A stretch of DNA of 64,000 nucleotides from Dermanyssus gallinae. Its lineage: Eukaryota > Arthropoda > Arachnida > Mesostigmata > Dermanyssidae. How positions within the stretch are numbered: the first letter of the stretch is position 1; each line of letters opens with the position of its first letter. The notes below the pieces were generated by a model that saw only the letters and a program-made list of their open reading frames with translations, did no database searches and was not told where the DNA came from. The position numbers and the translations under genes are program-made. The stretch spans positions 62,001 to 126,000 of the forward strand of contig QVRM01003910.1 of the NCBI GenBank assembly GCA_003439945.1. Reading direction: 5' to 3'. Of this stretch, positions 22,325 through 33,851 are shown in pieces.

Positions 22325-22437
22325 ACATAACAGTAACGAAATAGAGCAATGCTTTAACAAGCATTGCTAATCTCGTTTTGAGCATAACAGTAACGAAATG
22401 TAGCAATGCATTAACAAGCATTGCTAATCTCGTTTCC
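22325..22437. repeat. Two-copy ~56-bp tandem repeat with internal hairpin
   Basis: Each copy reads CATAACAGTAACGAAAT, then AGCAATGC[T/A]TTAACAAGCATTGCT (a stem-loop), then AATCTCGTTT. The copies differ at a few positions; changes in the stem (GCTTT to GCATT) lie in the loop side. Confidence 0.8.
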
Positions 22438-23582
22438 TTCTGTACACCATGGACGGCGAATGTTCTCTAGATGTAGCTCTAATGCCATGCGCAACACGTT
22501 TGTAGACAATATTCACTTGTTAATCGAAGTATTTATACTAAAAGAAGCAAATATAGGAAACAATGTAAGTTACGGCAGTTATCTGTGCACATCGACAAAG
22601 TACAGACCATTATTCAAAATATACCGAAACCCGAGAAAGGAATCTAGAGCTCCGTAGGGCAAGTAGCAGACTATGTACTCTAAAATAATTGGTTTTTGGT
22701 TTCAGCGAAATAAATCATTTTCCTTACTTTCACGTAGGCTACCAAACGTATGGAGAGTTAGAAGTTATTTTTGATGCTCAACACAAAGGTGCTGTCAATT
22801 AAACAACTGAGTGCAAGAAAGCTGAAGGATTTTTTCGGCGGTATACAGTCTACTTTATAAACCCTAAGCTTGCCCTTCTTTTGTCGTTTCCAATAAGATT
22901 ATAAAGAACTATTAAATAAATACAGCTTAACGTTAGACCTATTAGGTGAGAAACTCCTCGGTTTTACAAAGGGAATGTCTACAGCTAAGAAAGTTGTCGA
23001 CACGACACAAGAGTGGACAACAAAGGCCAGTTTCTGGTTAGGGCTCCACGTGGCCGCCTTACACTCCGAAAAAAAAAAAAACATTTCTTCTAAGGCACTT
23101 CGAGAAACGAACGCAAACTGAAAAACACCATTTTTTGCTTAAGTTTCTATTAAGATCGGAAAGCAATGGTTGCTATTCGCATCCCCGAGAAGTGAGCAGG
23201 GGGGGTATGATCAATGTGTGATCGCCGATTAGTCTGTGAGTATTTATTTACAAAGTCCTGAATAGACTAAGACCACCTGCGTTTTGTACGTTTAAATATG
23301 TTTTTTTTTGTATGAACCATTTATCAGCGTTTGTCTTTCATAGCGCTTGCAGGGCCCTCTGTATGTGTGTGTGGCGAATCAGTCAGCGCTCGTAATCGGC
23401 ACGAGACAGCCTGTGCATGGAGGTTACAGGCCGTGACTCGTGACAGTCCTGATCGATAAGATGCGCATTTGTGTGCATATTCGTATGCACGCTCCGATTT
23501 ACAGGACTTTCGTGCGCTGGAGAACATACGGGGGACGCACTAGTTTGGAACGGCATCGTGACCGACCCTTTAACGCGCTCTG

Positions 23583-24014
23583 CTGTCGGTGTGGGTGCAT
23601 GTAGTGGCTGTAGCTGAGCAGAACAAGTTACAGAGGTATTTTTCATCACCTTCAGGATTCCTCGGTCTATTAGTCCGAAACATTAGGTATGCCGGGTTCC
23701 TTAACCACAAAACGATTGCCCATGTTTGCAATCGGTCACCAGGTTTGCCCCCTATCTGCTCTAGTAGGTGCCAATAGGGATACAGCGGAGCAACACACGT
23801 GGGTCCCTCTACGTCCATTAGAAACAATTGTTTCGACTCTAATTCAATTTTAGTAAATCAATGGGCCTTAAGCGAATACATAAATGAGCGCCGATTCGTC
23901 GCTGGAAATCGCTTGACGTCAGTTGGGCTAGCCTATCCCAACACGCTGTTTAAAACGCCAATTGCCTCCAGTGTAGGAATTGATTGCTGTCCACTATATC
24001 GCAATCAATATTGA
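23583..24014. other. Stretch open on both strands, coding status unknown
   Basis: On the minus strand a frame from 24014 to 23640 has natural composition (SPTDVKRFPATNRRSF, LYPYWHLLEQIGGKPGDR, TWAIVLWLRNPAYLMF) broken by two stops. On the plus strand the end of the region reads NQWALSEYINERRFVAGNRL, which faintly resembles the C-terminal helices of GST-like domains, also with a stop upstream. I cannot decide which strand, if either, was coding. A decayed gene copy or transposon is possible. Confidence 0.2.
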
Positions 24015-24792
24015 TGATTCTGTCGCAACGTACACCGTATTGTCCTTCTAAAGTTAAGTCGAGTAGAAAATGTAAACCGTGTCGACTGCGGCGTAAGTTA
24101 GGTTTTTACATCGGAAGGTAAAATTTTCAGCGTCTGGTTGCCGTTGTGTGAGACCTGTCGGCGCGGCCCTGGAGGTAATTTATTTATGCCATCATCATAT
24201 TATTTTTGAACAACATTATAAACTGTAGTTGTGAGTGGATATGTATGCTAGGTATTATTGTAGTACGTATTCCCTCGAACGTATACGATCATCGTATACG
24301 AGATGACACGTATCCCCTCGAGTTCGCGAGCTGCGGCCAGAACGAGATCTATGGCGGAGCTAGTAGAGCACGGGACTTCCCTCCCACGCTCTCAAAGTCG
24401 TGCCCCTCGCATTTGCGAACTCTGGAGGGTGGGAAAGTCTTGGGTTTTTAGTGGGCGAAGGTCTGGGCATACTAGGTGATCTTAGGTGCGCCAGTGCCGA
24501 ATGTGCGCTAGCGTTTCCAAACCTCCCATCCCCCCCCCCCCCCACCCCAAAACGATCTAGGTGCTAGCGCACTGTGCAGCAATGCTATGATGTCGATTTT
24601 TCTCCAAAAAGTCGAGAGGTCGGTGTCGGACATAGCGGTCACTTGAGACGACAATCGCTTATATAGATAGATAGCGTAGATTGTCTACATATTTATTAGG
24701 TAGACTATTTACAGTTACATTACGGTGTTTATGCAGTCCTCTCTTCTTCCCTTGGGTTCTTCTCATCTTGACTCGGTCGGTCGTCGTGCTAC

Positions 24793-25125
24793 GTAATGTT
24801 GGGGAGTGCATAGTGCCGCAGGGCTGCTGAATGCCTCAAGCAGCTGTTGGTTGGCGGAGTGCCTATTTGCAGAATACCTGGATGGCTGGCCGCTGCTCAC
24901 ACTAACCGCTAGGCATTGCTCGCAGCAATGGCGTTGCTTATACAGCTGTTGTTGTTGATGCTGTTGCTGTTGTTGTTGTTGCTGCTGCTGCGGCTGCGTC
25001 AGTTGCTTTTGGTGATAGATGTGGCTCGCTTCGTGGCTACATTCCAGATCAGAGAATCGTTGTCTGGTCGGAGACCCGAAAAGGGGACTCCATTGATGTA
25101 CCTCGACCTCCGACAAGGATCGACC
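24793..25125 (-). CDS. Coding exon with poly-Gln tract, same unidentified gene
   Basis: Predicted 333-nt exon (111 codons, phase 0-0). The acceptor is GACAAGCAG with a T-rich tract upstream; the donor ATTAC|GTAGCA is weak but its phase fits the exon at 18483. A better-looking donor, CCAG|GTATTC at 24877, would exit phase 2 and break the frame, so it could be an alternative site. The peptide is GRSLSEVEVHQWSPLFGSPT, RFSDLECSHEASHIYHQKQ, a ~20-residue Gln tract, then RHCCEQCLAVSVSSGQPS and a short tail. The CCEQC cluster could bind metal. No family was recognised. Confidence 0.5.
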
Positions 25126-25194
25126 CTGCTTGTCCGGCGTTTGATGTAAACGCGGATCCAAATAGAAACAAAACAAGCTTTACATGAAATACGA

Positions 25195-25229
<35 letters not shown>

Positions 25230-25898
25230 AATTGTCACTATGACATTTACTGCTATTATCCTCCTGTGCGTGTATGGTTATTTAAATTCGTACGCACTGG
25301 CTCTTAGATCTGTGGTCAGATCGCGTTCTTTACGCGAATGCGGCTTTACATCGTATTGCACAAAGCTCACATGACCTTAATGATACGCACTGTCGAATAA
25401 TGAGCAATACATCTAAATCTTTCACAACACGGCAGTGTACGGTTATGGTTGCACTTCTAGTTACAAATTGAAAACAAAAGAAACCGACAAATACAAAAAC
25501 AACAGCATACAGGCATAGCTCTAGTTGCAGCTGATTGCAAGTATAAGCTCTATATTGCTTGCAAGGTTTACGTGCATTGTACAGACGGTGTCGGTTATTC
25601 ACAATATCACTAGAAAGTTGCGTAGTGGACAGTGAGTTGTTGCACTTGGTGTCGTGTCGGACCGTCCGTTGATGGATAGATGTGATAGTAGTGACACAAA
25701 TTATACATTTTAGTATTCGTAGCAATGCTAGAAACGGAATATTTTTGTTGTGGTTATTGTTGTTTGTGAAAGTTGCAAGTGTTTGTTAAGACTAGAGCTA
25801 GCAATAACGTGAGTACGCTAGGCGCCTTAGGGATGCATTAACCAAACGCGAATAATGTCCCATGGAGGCTCTCCTGCTGTGTGGCCTCAGTTATGAGC

Positions 25899-25899
<1 letters not shown>

Positions 25900-25963
<64 letters not shown>
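25900..25963. repeat. (TA)n microsatellite
   Basis: About 31 TA units. Confidence 0.95.
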
Positions 25964-25966
<3 letters not shown>

Positions 25967-26116
25967 TAGTTGTGCACGTGTGATAGCCAATAAGTCGTTC
26001 TACGTGCAGATTCCACAATGAGCACCTGCGTCCCAGATTGCTTCATCTAGAGGTGATAGCGGCGGCGGCCGCCCGAACGTGGCAAGGGGGAAAAACTGCA
26101 ACAACCACGACTCAAT

Positions 26117-26131
26117 AAATATATATATATA

Positions 26132-26176
<45 letters not shown>
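26117..26176. repeat. (TA)n microsatellite
   Basis: About 29 TA units with one TTTA interruption. Confidence 0.95.
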
Positions 26177-26178
<2 letters not shown>

Positions 26179-27337
26179 GCTGCCGCTCCTATACTGGACG
26201 GTTTCACTGCACACAGCAGCTTCACATAGGAGTGACTATGTTGTGCCCGGACGTGCTCTACGTATGTTTGCTTGGGTTAAGCTAGCAAGATGGCTGGCTG
26301 TTGTTGTTACCGTTGTTGTTGTTGTTGCTGCTGCTGCTGCTGCGGCGAGAGTCCGGAAGACAGGCGGGTGAAAGTGCGGCGACGACAATCAATGCATATC
26401 GCGGCTCGCAGCCCGGGGAAAACCCAAGAGAACATCGAGACTCCAATAATCTCCTGCACACGCATAGGTACACAATGGAGGAGGTTGGCACTCTATCTAC
26501 GCTGAACTATTTACCCCAGCAATTAGGACTGCTTGCTACCTGTGCTAGTACTTCTCTTACTACAACTACTACTCCTACTACTACTACTGAGACTGAAGCA
26601 ATAACAGAAGCGGCAGCAGCAGCAGCAGCATCAAGAGCAGCAAACACACAAACAAACAGAAACAACAATACCATCGCACCAACCAAGCAACGACAACGGT
26701 AGCCATTACCGCAGTGCAACCATTACCAACGTGACTGCGCTTTGCTCGCCTATCAGAAGAATGCTATGCGTTGCCTTTCTGCTCAGCCGAGAAGGAAAGA
26801 CAGCGGAGAGAGATAGAGAGGGTGGGAGAGAAAAGGGAGAGAGAGAGAGAGAGACGGACCACAAAAGCCGCACTGTCCGTGTTAATTGAATTGCGCCTAG
26901 GCGCGTCACGGCGGTTGGCGGCAACCCCGGACTTGCTTCTACGCTCCTCATCACCCCCGTAAGAACACCAGAAGAAGCTCCCCTTCTTTCTCTCTCTCTG
27001 TCAGAATATCCTTCGACAGTATACCCATACTCTTTTTTACTTTTTGTATAAATATATCTCTCTCTCTTTTTCTTCTTTCTCATCTATCTATATATCTATC
27101 GATCTTCTCGGCGGGCTTATATATCTTCGCGGACCCATTTTTCGCCGATGATTTGCCGCGCCAACTGGATGTAGAGTTCAACGAGGACGAAAACAACAAC
27201 GACAATAACAACAACATTGGCAACGGTAACGGACACTTATCCTACTGCTGGCACAATTATGTATTCGTCCAATGGCCTTTGGAACTTTGGACAGCACAAA
27301 TCCTATTGGAGACAATAAAAGTACGTATATATATATA

Positions 27338-28902
27338 AAGTGTGTTGCAAAAAATTAGCAACTCATGTTTTTTTTGTGATAATTTCGGCTTGGTTTATTT
27401 GAATGGCTTAAAATTTTAAGCGCATGATGTACATGACGAAACATGAGTATAGTGTTGATTTCATTGCAATCTCAACATCGGTTCATACAAAAAATAAAAA
27501 AGTGTGAAAAAACAGTATTGCAAATTATTAGCAACAATAGCGCCTTACAGCGTATTCGATTCTTAGCAGGGCTGTATGACTCATTTGAAACTACATATTT
27601 TATTCTAGAAACGGGTTTTTCGTCCCTTCTTCTGAATCAAATCGTAAACTCGGTCTTTCATGGAGTTAATGAGCTGTTGTAAGTACGAAAGTGGAATATT
27701 AGTCCATGCTTGCTGGACAGCTTCTTTGAGGTCCGACAAATGATTATATTGTCGACCATTTGCGTAAATCTGCTTTACCAAATGTCCCCAAAGATTTTCA
27801 ATAGGATTCAGGTCTGGACTTAATGCCGGCCAGTCAAAAAGTGGCACTCCTTGTTCTTGAAAAAAGGCTATAGTGCTATCCGAGGTATGAAACGTGGCGT
27901 TGTCTTGTTGAAAAACTGCGTCAGGTCCCCCAATTCTTCTGAAGTGGGCTTCTAACTGGGAACCGACAATGCGCTGGTACATGTCAGAATTGTTTCGGCC
28001 CACAATCTCGACTAGATCAGACTTCCCATTATATCCAAACGCGCCCCAATATTTCACAGAGCCACCACCGGCCACACGTTTCGAGAACCATTTAGGTTCC
28101 TTCCGTAAGTCGTGCCAATAGTACTGACAGCCGTCAGGGTCATCGAGATTAAATTTCTTTTCATCCGAGAAGACGATGTTTTTCCACTCGTTATCCCAAG
28201 TTTGGTATCTATGCGAAAATTCACGCCGTGCGACAATGTGCTTCGGTTGCAGTCGCGGCATAAGCTTCCTTTTCGCGTATCGCACGTTTTTTGTCAGAAC
28301 TTAACACTCGGTACACTGTGGATCGGTGCACTGGCACTCCCAAAGTAGTTCTGATCCTGGAAGAAGACATTTGGTCATGAGTAGCCAACTGTATGATCCT
28401 TCGCCGATCTCGAATAGTCAAAACTGGCTTACGCCCACTGTTAGATCTGCACCTTTGGTTCACTCCAGGGTGTAAGAACCTGCTGATGGTGCTCTTATGC
28501 CGTCCTAATCTGGTTGCTATAGCAGTTACTGTATGACCGAGCTCAGCATATGCTTCAATTCTTGTCTTTTCGTTATCCGAAAGACCCTTTGTACGACATA
28601 TGGTTTAAACATAAGATTCGTCGTTAGTTCGGAACAACGACTAAGCTGTAGAATATTTTGCAGCTATATAACGATTGATTTAGCTAGACAATATTCCTGA
28701 CATTTGATCCCTGGGATCGAATATCAGCTGTAGTATCGACTATCCTTTACAAACAAGAGCTGTGTTGTTAGCATGTTATTGTTGCTAATATTTTGCAACA
28801 CTGTTTTTTCACACTTTTTTTTTATTTTTTTTATGAACCGATTATGAGATTGCAATGAAATCAACACTATACTCATGTTTCGTCATGTACATCATGCGCT
28901 TA
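27338..28902 (-). mobile_element. Tc1-family DNA transposon with long inverted repeats, right end truncated
   Basis: Left inverted repeat is about 200 bp (27338-27537) and contains the motif TGTTGCAAAAAATTAGCAAC at its tip and a second version, ATTGCAAATTATTAGCAAC, at its inner end: the two-site inverted/direct-repeat pattern of some Tc1 elements. The right repeat (28784-28902) mirrors the inner ~120 bp, including GCGCATGATGTACATGACG, but its outer ~80 bp are missing; a long TA tract starts instead. A broken transposase lies between the repeats on the minus strand. The left end also abuts a short TA tract. Confidence 0.85.
27605..28601 (-). pseudogene. Tc1 transposase (DD34E), start lost and frameshifted
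   Basis: N-terminal part (28601 to about 28280) has two helix-turn-helix units: EAYAELGHTVTAIATRLGRH and a second around TIRDRRRIIQLATHDQ, joined by the GRKP-type linker. It is followed after a one-base shift in an A run near 28290 by the catalytic part (about 28285 to 27605): FSDEKKFNLDD (first Asp), VFQQDNATFHT (second Asp) and SPDLNPIENLWG (Glu). Thirty-four residues separate the second Asp and the Glu, which defines the Tc1 DD34E class. All three catalytic residues remain. The codon expected to be the start is ATA (28599-28601), preceded by an in-frame TAA. Total length (~332 codons) is near normal for Tc1, so decay is recent. Confidence 0.9.
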
Positions 28903-28926
28903 TATATATATACATATATATATATA

Positions 28927-28992
<66 letters not shown>

Positions 28993-28995
28993 TAA
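28901..28995. repeat. (TA)n microsatellite at the broken transposon end
   Basis: About 45 TA units with CA/TT interruptions, beginning exactly where the right inverted repeat of the Tc1 element stops matching the left one. Confidence 0.95.
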
Positions 28996-30129
28996 AGCGG
29001 ACCCAACAAGTTTGTGTGCTTCGTTGCCAGCAAAACAAACGGCAGTAGCTAACTGTTACAGTGTGTGGAGTATACAAATATACTGCACATACTGCAGTGT
29101 AGCATTGTCACTGCATACACGGTCTTGACGCCTTGCATTGCCTTCAATCGAATCAATGGCCGATTGCCGCGGACAAATATTGTAGGAAAATATTTATAAC
29201 GCGATTCCAATTATAGCAGTAGTTATATATAGCCGTAAATTAGCACGTTGACAGTTCATACGCCATACAATTGCCTTGGTCACCTGAGAGAGAAGGGAGT
29301 ATCTTATGTTTATATAAAATGTAAAACTATACTGCACATACTGTAAAATTGTCATTATGTGTACAGTATTTCATCTTTGCATACTTGCTCCTGCCACGGT
29401 ACAGAGGGTCTATGCTACTTATTCGATTATACGCTACTCCACGCTATACTTGTTGGCGTTCGTGTAGGGGCGGTTTGTTGTGATCTCTAGTTTAAATAAA
29501 ACTTTGGCCCATGCATCATTCACAGTTCCACCTACAGACCGCACCAGTCTTTCATTCGCTGCGAATCTACTCAATTATTGTTATTATCTTGACTGAATGC
29601 CTCGATACAATATCGTTTCGCCATGTATTTTTCCCACTTAGGTAGAAAATGAATGGTACAACAACAACAGCAGCGTTCAACACCACCAACGGCGCACGAT
29701 TGAGAGCCACTCACTATTGAGCAACCCTTTGACATAACATGTGCCACTGCCTCGCTAAACTCGTCCATAGCGTGCTCGACTATCAATTCAGCTGTAAGGC
29801 GCCGTGTCTATAATATATCTTGACAGCGTTATCCTTATTATCTATTCTTTTTAGAAATTACATAATACCTACGCAAAATTAACCCATCTTTCTGTGTGGG
29901 TAATGTGGGACTCGACCAACTGGCTGTTTAGAGTCAAGTGTACATAGTATCCACGAAACACTTCTCCTGACCTATAAAGGTCAGGAGACAGACATGCTCC
30001 GAATTGCAACTAACTTACTTGTACCATACATGTGTGTCAGCTACCAGTCTCATCGACCACCCTGATTTTTTGAGGTTTTTCTGCCATTCCGGTTGAAGGT
30101 CATCTAGTTCGTCCACGTCGGCATCGTCG
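28996..30129. other. Unassigned stretch
   Basis: Unique AT-rich sequence. A minus-strand frame at 29571-29792 contains the amphipathic segment ELIVEHAMDEFSEAVAHVM between a CAG acceptor and a GTGAGT donor, but with no neighbour exon to join. Nothing else was identified. Confidence 0.25.
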
Positions 30130-31301
30130 GGCGATTTTCCATTTCCTAGCTACCTGAGCCGAATATGTCTCGTTATTGTGAATTCCCACGCTCTAAGTCT
30201 GGCTAGGACAAATGCTGTATGTAATTGTTACCATCGGCCTGTAGACAGATGCGTACGTCAGTGATCTCTGAGTGCTTTAAAGCAGATGCTGGGCGTGAGC
30301 TCCACTGCCCAGGGCGACCATATAACACCACCGACTCTTTCCTGCTCCTTCTACGTAGAGCGTAACATTGACTATATATTGTTGGCCTAAGCCGCAGCTC
30401 GTTTCAGAACATACCTTAGGCGGGGACGACATTACACCTGAATACTTCACCCGTCGCTTTCCGTTCTTGACAACTCAAATCTTTCAGTTGTATCACCACA
30501 ACGCCGCATACGTTTCTTGCCGCACAGGGCGGCGGTCTCCGTGTTTTGTTCCCCCAGTTATAGGTGATGGTTATTCTTCTGAATTTTTATCTCCAGAGCT
30601 TCACTAGTTTTGTTTTCAAGCTCTTCCTGGTTCCGTCCGGTTACTATTGGTGCCAGGTCATCCGCGTACCTCGTCGCGGTCACCCCTCATTAAGACCCCC
30701 AGCTCCAACACGGCATTATATGCGACGTTTCAGTGGACTGATTTTAACACGGAGCCGTCTGGCACTCCCTCACTCATTTTCCGGTTTCCGTCTTTGTCTC
30801 ATTTTATCGTTTTTTTTATTTAGCGGCCGCCACCTTGGTTCGGTCGTCGACTCGACGAAGTTTTTTTTATCTGCTTTTTTCAATTTTGAACAGTATGTAT
30901 CTGTGAACGCTCTTAGACTCAACGCCCTTGAGCACCTGCCAGTTGCTGATCCGATTTGGAGATCGGAGCGTCTGTGCTGGAAGTTGGCTTGATTCCCTCC
31001 GTGGATACTGCCGGCAAAGTCGCCTATAATCTTGCAATTTTTCTGTCCTGTACCTGTTTCGACTGTCGTCTAGTATTTGTTTCCTGGATCAATTAACGCT
31101 TTCAAGTGCATCAATGCCTGCTTGCCTTCGTGCTGGTGGATTTAAAATTTGTCCTTGGTGATTTCCAGCTTCCTTTTCTTCCGGATCCGCATATCCCCTC
31201 ATTGCTCCTGATTTATTGTCTGAGCCGGCTTCCGTTGTTGTTGGCTCCGGTGAGAAGTTCTTTGCTGAAGATGTCCTCTTTGGTCTCTTAGCAGCCCCCA
31301 C
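30130..31301 (-). pseudogene. Dead R1-clade LINE reverse transcriptase
   Basis: Minus-strand translation gives GVPDGSVLKSVH then NVAYNAVLELGV (30768 to ~30700), the R1-type GVPQGSVLGP..W....D motif, and ~26 residues later the catalytic RYADDLAPIV (YADD at 30657-30668) with RNQEELENKTSEALE after it. The short spacing between these motifs is typical of R1-clade RT. Stops are scattered (one in VH*NVAY, another after NNHHL), so it cannot be translated. Sequence from about 30130 to 30420 probably holds the remains of the thumb. A 70-codon frame at 31089-31301 upstream, Lys/Glu/Pro-rich, could be a remnant of its N-terminal part; this link is a guess. Confidence 0.65.
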
Positions 31302-31869
31302 ACTAGGCTAATTTGCTTGTGGCGAGACGGGAGAGGCTTAGTATAATTATCGGATAGTATACGTCAGCGACCAGTGTACGCAGCTGTAGCGAAGGCAAGA
31401 AATGCTGCTATTGCCGCTGCCAGTGTTAGGACTGGGCACGGGTCCGTGGCTCAACTTATCAAGCCACGACTGCCTCTACCCTGGGCGGGCCCTTTGCAAC
31501 GCACCCCTTAAGCGACCTTTTTGATAACGTTAATCAGCTGTGTGACATCTTTATCATCTAAGCGTCGTTGTGGCGCCCTGCGTACGAGTCTAGTTCGACA
31601 GATGAATCCGGCCGTATTTGCTAATATTCTGGTCCATCAAGCGGCGTTACCGAAGATCTGCAGCGGCCCCGATATGGCTATGAGAGATGCTCACATCGTG
31701 CGTTGAAAAGGCGCAGACAATAATAATAATAATACTAAGGCGGGATGGCTCTGTCTGGTGGTCGTCCTCGACGGTCAACGAGTCTACACTTAATTAGCCG
31801 TAGCTTTTCAGATGATGTCATCTGGTCGTGATGTTGATTATAGTGATGAGGATAACGCTGACTAATAAT

Positions 31870-31945
31870 CTAATATATTAAGTACAACCAATGTCTCGAC
31901 GCTCGCAATGGGCCATAATGCCTGCGGCACAACGGACAAACATTT
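31870..31945 (-). repeat. Dispersed short repeat, copy A
   Basis: Shares GTCTCGACGCTCGCAATGGGCC and flanks with 32435-32500 (same orientation) and, inverted, with 20585-20660. Read on the minus strand, all three encode AHCERRD followed by a Cys-Thr and a short tail, and end in AT-rich sequence. It may be the 3' end of a LINE reading frame or an unclassified element; the conserved peptide favours former coding sequence. Confidence 0.6.
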
Positions 31946-32434
31946 ATGGACGGGTATACTTGATCTGGAAGTTGTTTGCAAAGTGCTATTAACTGCCGAG
32001 AGGGCCAATGACGACCGTCGCTAAGTGGGTGTAAGTCTGCAACACGTTCACTTACACAGGATTGTAATATAAATTGATAAATAAATGTAGTCTGCATCGT
32101 CTGCTTTGCAACCAAACAATTGACAGAGGCGTACGTACCTAAAAAAACCTAAAATCTAACAAAATCAACCAACATTTACAGATGCATATGAGACGTACTC
32201 TTATAGCGACATCCGCCGCGTTCGTCTAGCTCTTTTGGTCAATGGACCACATTAGTAGCAGGCGACTCCAGACAGCACACAACCGCCGACCAGCAACTCT
32301 CTTATCTTCTGTTCACACTGTTCTGCCGTTATTGCCTTCTCCAGTCAAGCTATATCATTCCAATGCTAATAAGCAAGACCAACATGCTTCTATTTTATTA
32401 AATGTATATATATAGCAAAAACATATTTATTTAA

Positions 32435-32500
32435 TATATAATCAGTACATAATGTGTCTCGACGCTCGCAATGGGCCTTGAATCCCGCGGCACGGAAAAC
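32435..32500 (-). repeat. Dispersed short repeat, copy B
   Basis: Minus-strand reading gives FKAHCERRDTLCTDYILNK, closely similar to FRAAGFKAHCERRD-type sequence in copy C (20585-20660, plus strand: LKAHCERRDMCCTEYILNT). It is followed by TA-rich sequence on both sides. Confidence 0.6.
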
Positions 32501-32508
32501 ACTTATAC

Positions 32509-32571
32509 ATATATATATATATATATATATAGATATACATATATATTCATATATATATATATATATATATA

Positions 32572-32627
<56 letters not shown>
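32509..32627. repeat. (TA)n microsatellite, ~120 bp
   Basis: TA array with GATA/CATA/TTCATA interruptions, directly after dispersed repeat copy B. Confidence 0.95.
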
Positions 32628-32630
<3 letters not shown>

Positions 32631-33414
32631 TAATGTTAGTGTCAGAAAACAAGCTTCCGTCTTATTGCCGAATTATCTTCCATAGGGGCTGCATTGCTTG
32701 TAAAGCTAGCTTTGACAAGGCGCTTGTCGCTGACGTTTATCTCAACGACGGCTGGGCCGTTTCGGTGCGTGTTCTGCGAGTGTAAGACTGTGCAGATCCG
32801 ACTGCCAATATGCTGTGAGTGGCTATTGGCTAGAGCACTCGGGCGCGCAGGAGGGGGGGGGGGGTTACGCGGCCAGATACGGCGTCACATAAAAGAGGGC
32901 CTTTCGTTTCGCCTACATAGGCTCACCCCTGCTTTCCTACCCGTACGCACTGTTCTCGTCCATCCGCCCGTTCGCCGCGAAGATTAACTCTATATCAATT
33001 TTTATCTGGGTGTGTGTGTGTGTCCATAGGCGGATCGCCCCCTCCTTTATTGCTCGTATTCTCTCCAGCCTTCTCTCATCGACTTAAGGATTTTACTGCG
33101 GATCTGTTTAAAAATGTGTGTATCTGTTGCTTTCCCTCGCGCCTACTATCTCTGACTACTACACAGCCTGTGGAACGAAGCACGGTGGGCGTATACGTTG
33201 CTACGTTAATTAGCCGGACAACCGGTTACCGTAGGGTAGTTGGGTAATTTAATATTATATATATATATTGAGAAAAGTGATTACGTGCCAATGATCGTAA
33301 TCACCATCGTCATAATTACTAAAAATCGTAGAATTTGTTGTGCAGCTAATAACCCTGCTACAGCAAGACTATTAAATTATAAGCTTAAACCCTGTCAGAT
33401 ACTAGTAGAATAAT

Positions 33415-33616
33415 ATTATATATATGGTATAGTATATATATATATAGTTATATATATATTATATAGTAGAGATATTATATATTATAATCGATATATATAT
33501 ATATGATATATATATATTATACTATATAATAATATTTATATAGTATAATATATATATATATTATAATATATATATATATATAATATATTAATATTTATAT
33601 ATATATATATATATAC
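33415..33616. repeat. Degenerate TA-rich array, ~200 bp
   Basis: Imperfect TA/TATT/AGTATA mixture with internal inverted symmetry, unlike the cleaner TA tracts around it; probably an old decayed microsatellite. Confidence 0.85.
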
Positions 33617-33626
33617 ATACGATTAA

Positions 33627-33805
33627 TACATGCATATGATTGATTTATTATCAATTTGCTCGGACATATACATACCTAAATACGTTTGGAGCGACAGCAT
33701 ATATATATATATAATATATATATATACATACATACATACATGCATATGATTGATTTATTTATCATTTGCTCGACATATACATACCTAAATACGTTTGGAG
33801 CGACA

Positions 33806-33812
<7 letters not shown>
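33627..33812. repeat. ~80-bp local duplication separated by a TA tract
   Basis: CATGCATATGATTGATTTAT through GACATATACATACCTAAATACGTTTGGAGCGACAGC occurs at about 33629-33700 and again at about 33739-33810, each followed by a TA tract. Small indels distinguish the copies. Confidence 0.85.

Positions 33813-33851
<39 letters not shown>

Larger units (their letters stand above)
18484..24792 (-). other. Putative 6.3-kb intron
   Basis: Contains, in order, a ~50-bp tandem array (18550-18770), SINE copy 4, TA tracts at 19892-19919, 19971-20026, 20263-20309, 20801-20834, 21071-21107 and 21553-21616, a short dispersed repeat near 20590-20650, the foldback element at 20835-21075, a hairpin tandem repeat (22325-22437), and a dual-strand open region at 23583-24014. 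A C run is at 24530-24543. No splice-supported exon was found. Confidence 0.4.
25126..27337. other. Unassigned region, low complexity, possible transcript 5' sequence
   Basis: TA tracts at 25198-25227, 25900-25963 and 26117-26176; GTT/GCT triplet runs at 26298-26345; CTA/CAG runs at 26560-26640; GA and CT tracts at 26805-27080. A plus-strand frame at 27153-27320 ends at AAAA|GTACGT, a possible donor, and reads RQLDVEFNEDENNNDNNNN then SYCWHNYVFVQWPLELW; it may be a first exon but has no other support. Opposite-strand frames in the triplet runs look like shadows. Confidence 0.25.

Noticed and set aside
29571..29792. Candidate exon with ELIVEHAMDEFSEAVAHVM
   Set aside because: Acceptor and donor are present but there is no neighbouring exon, and the segment is short.
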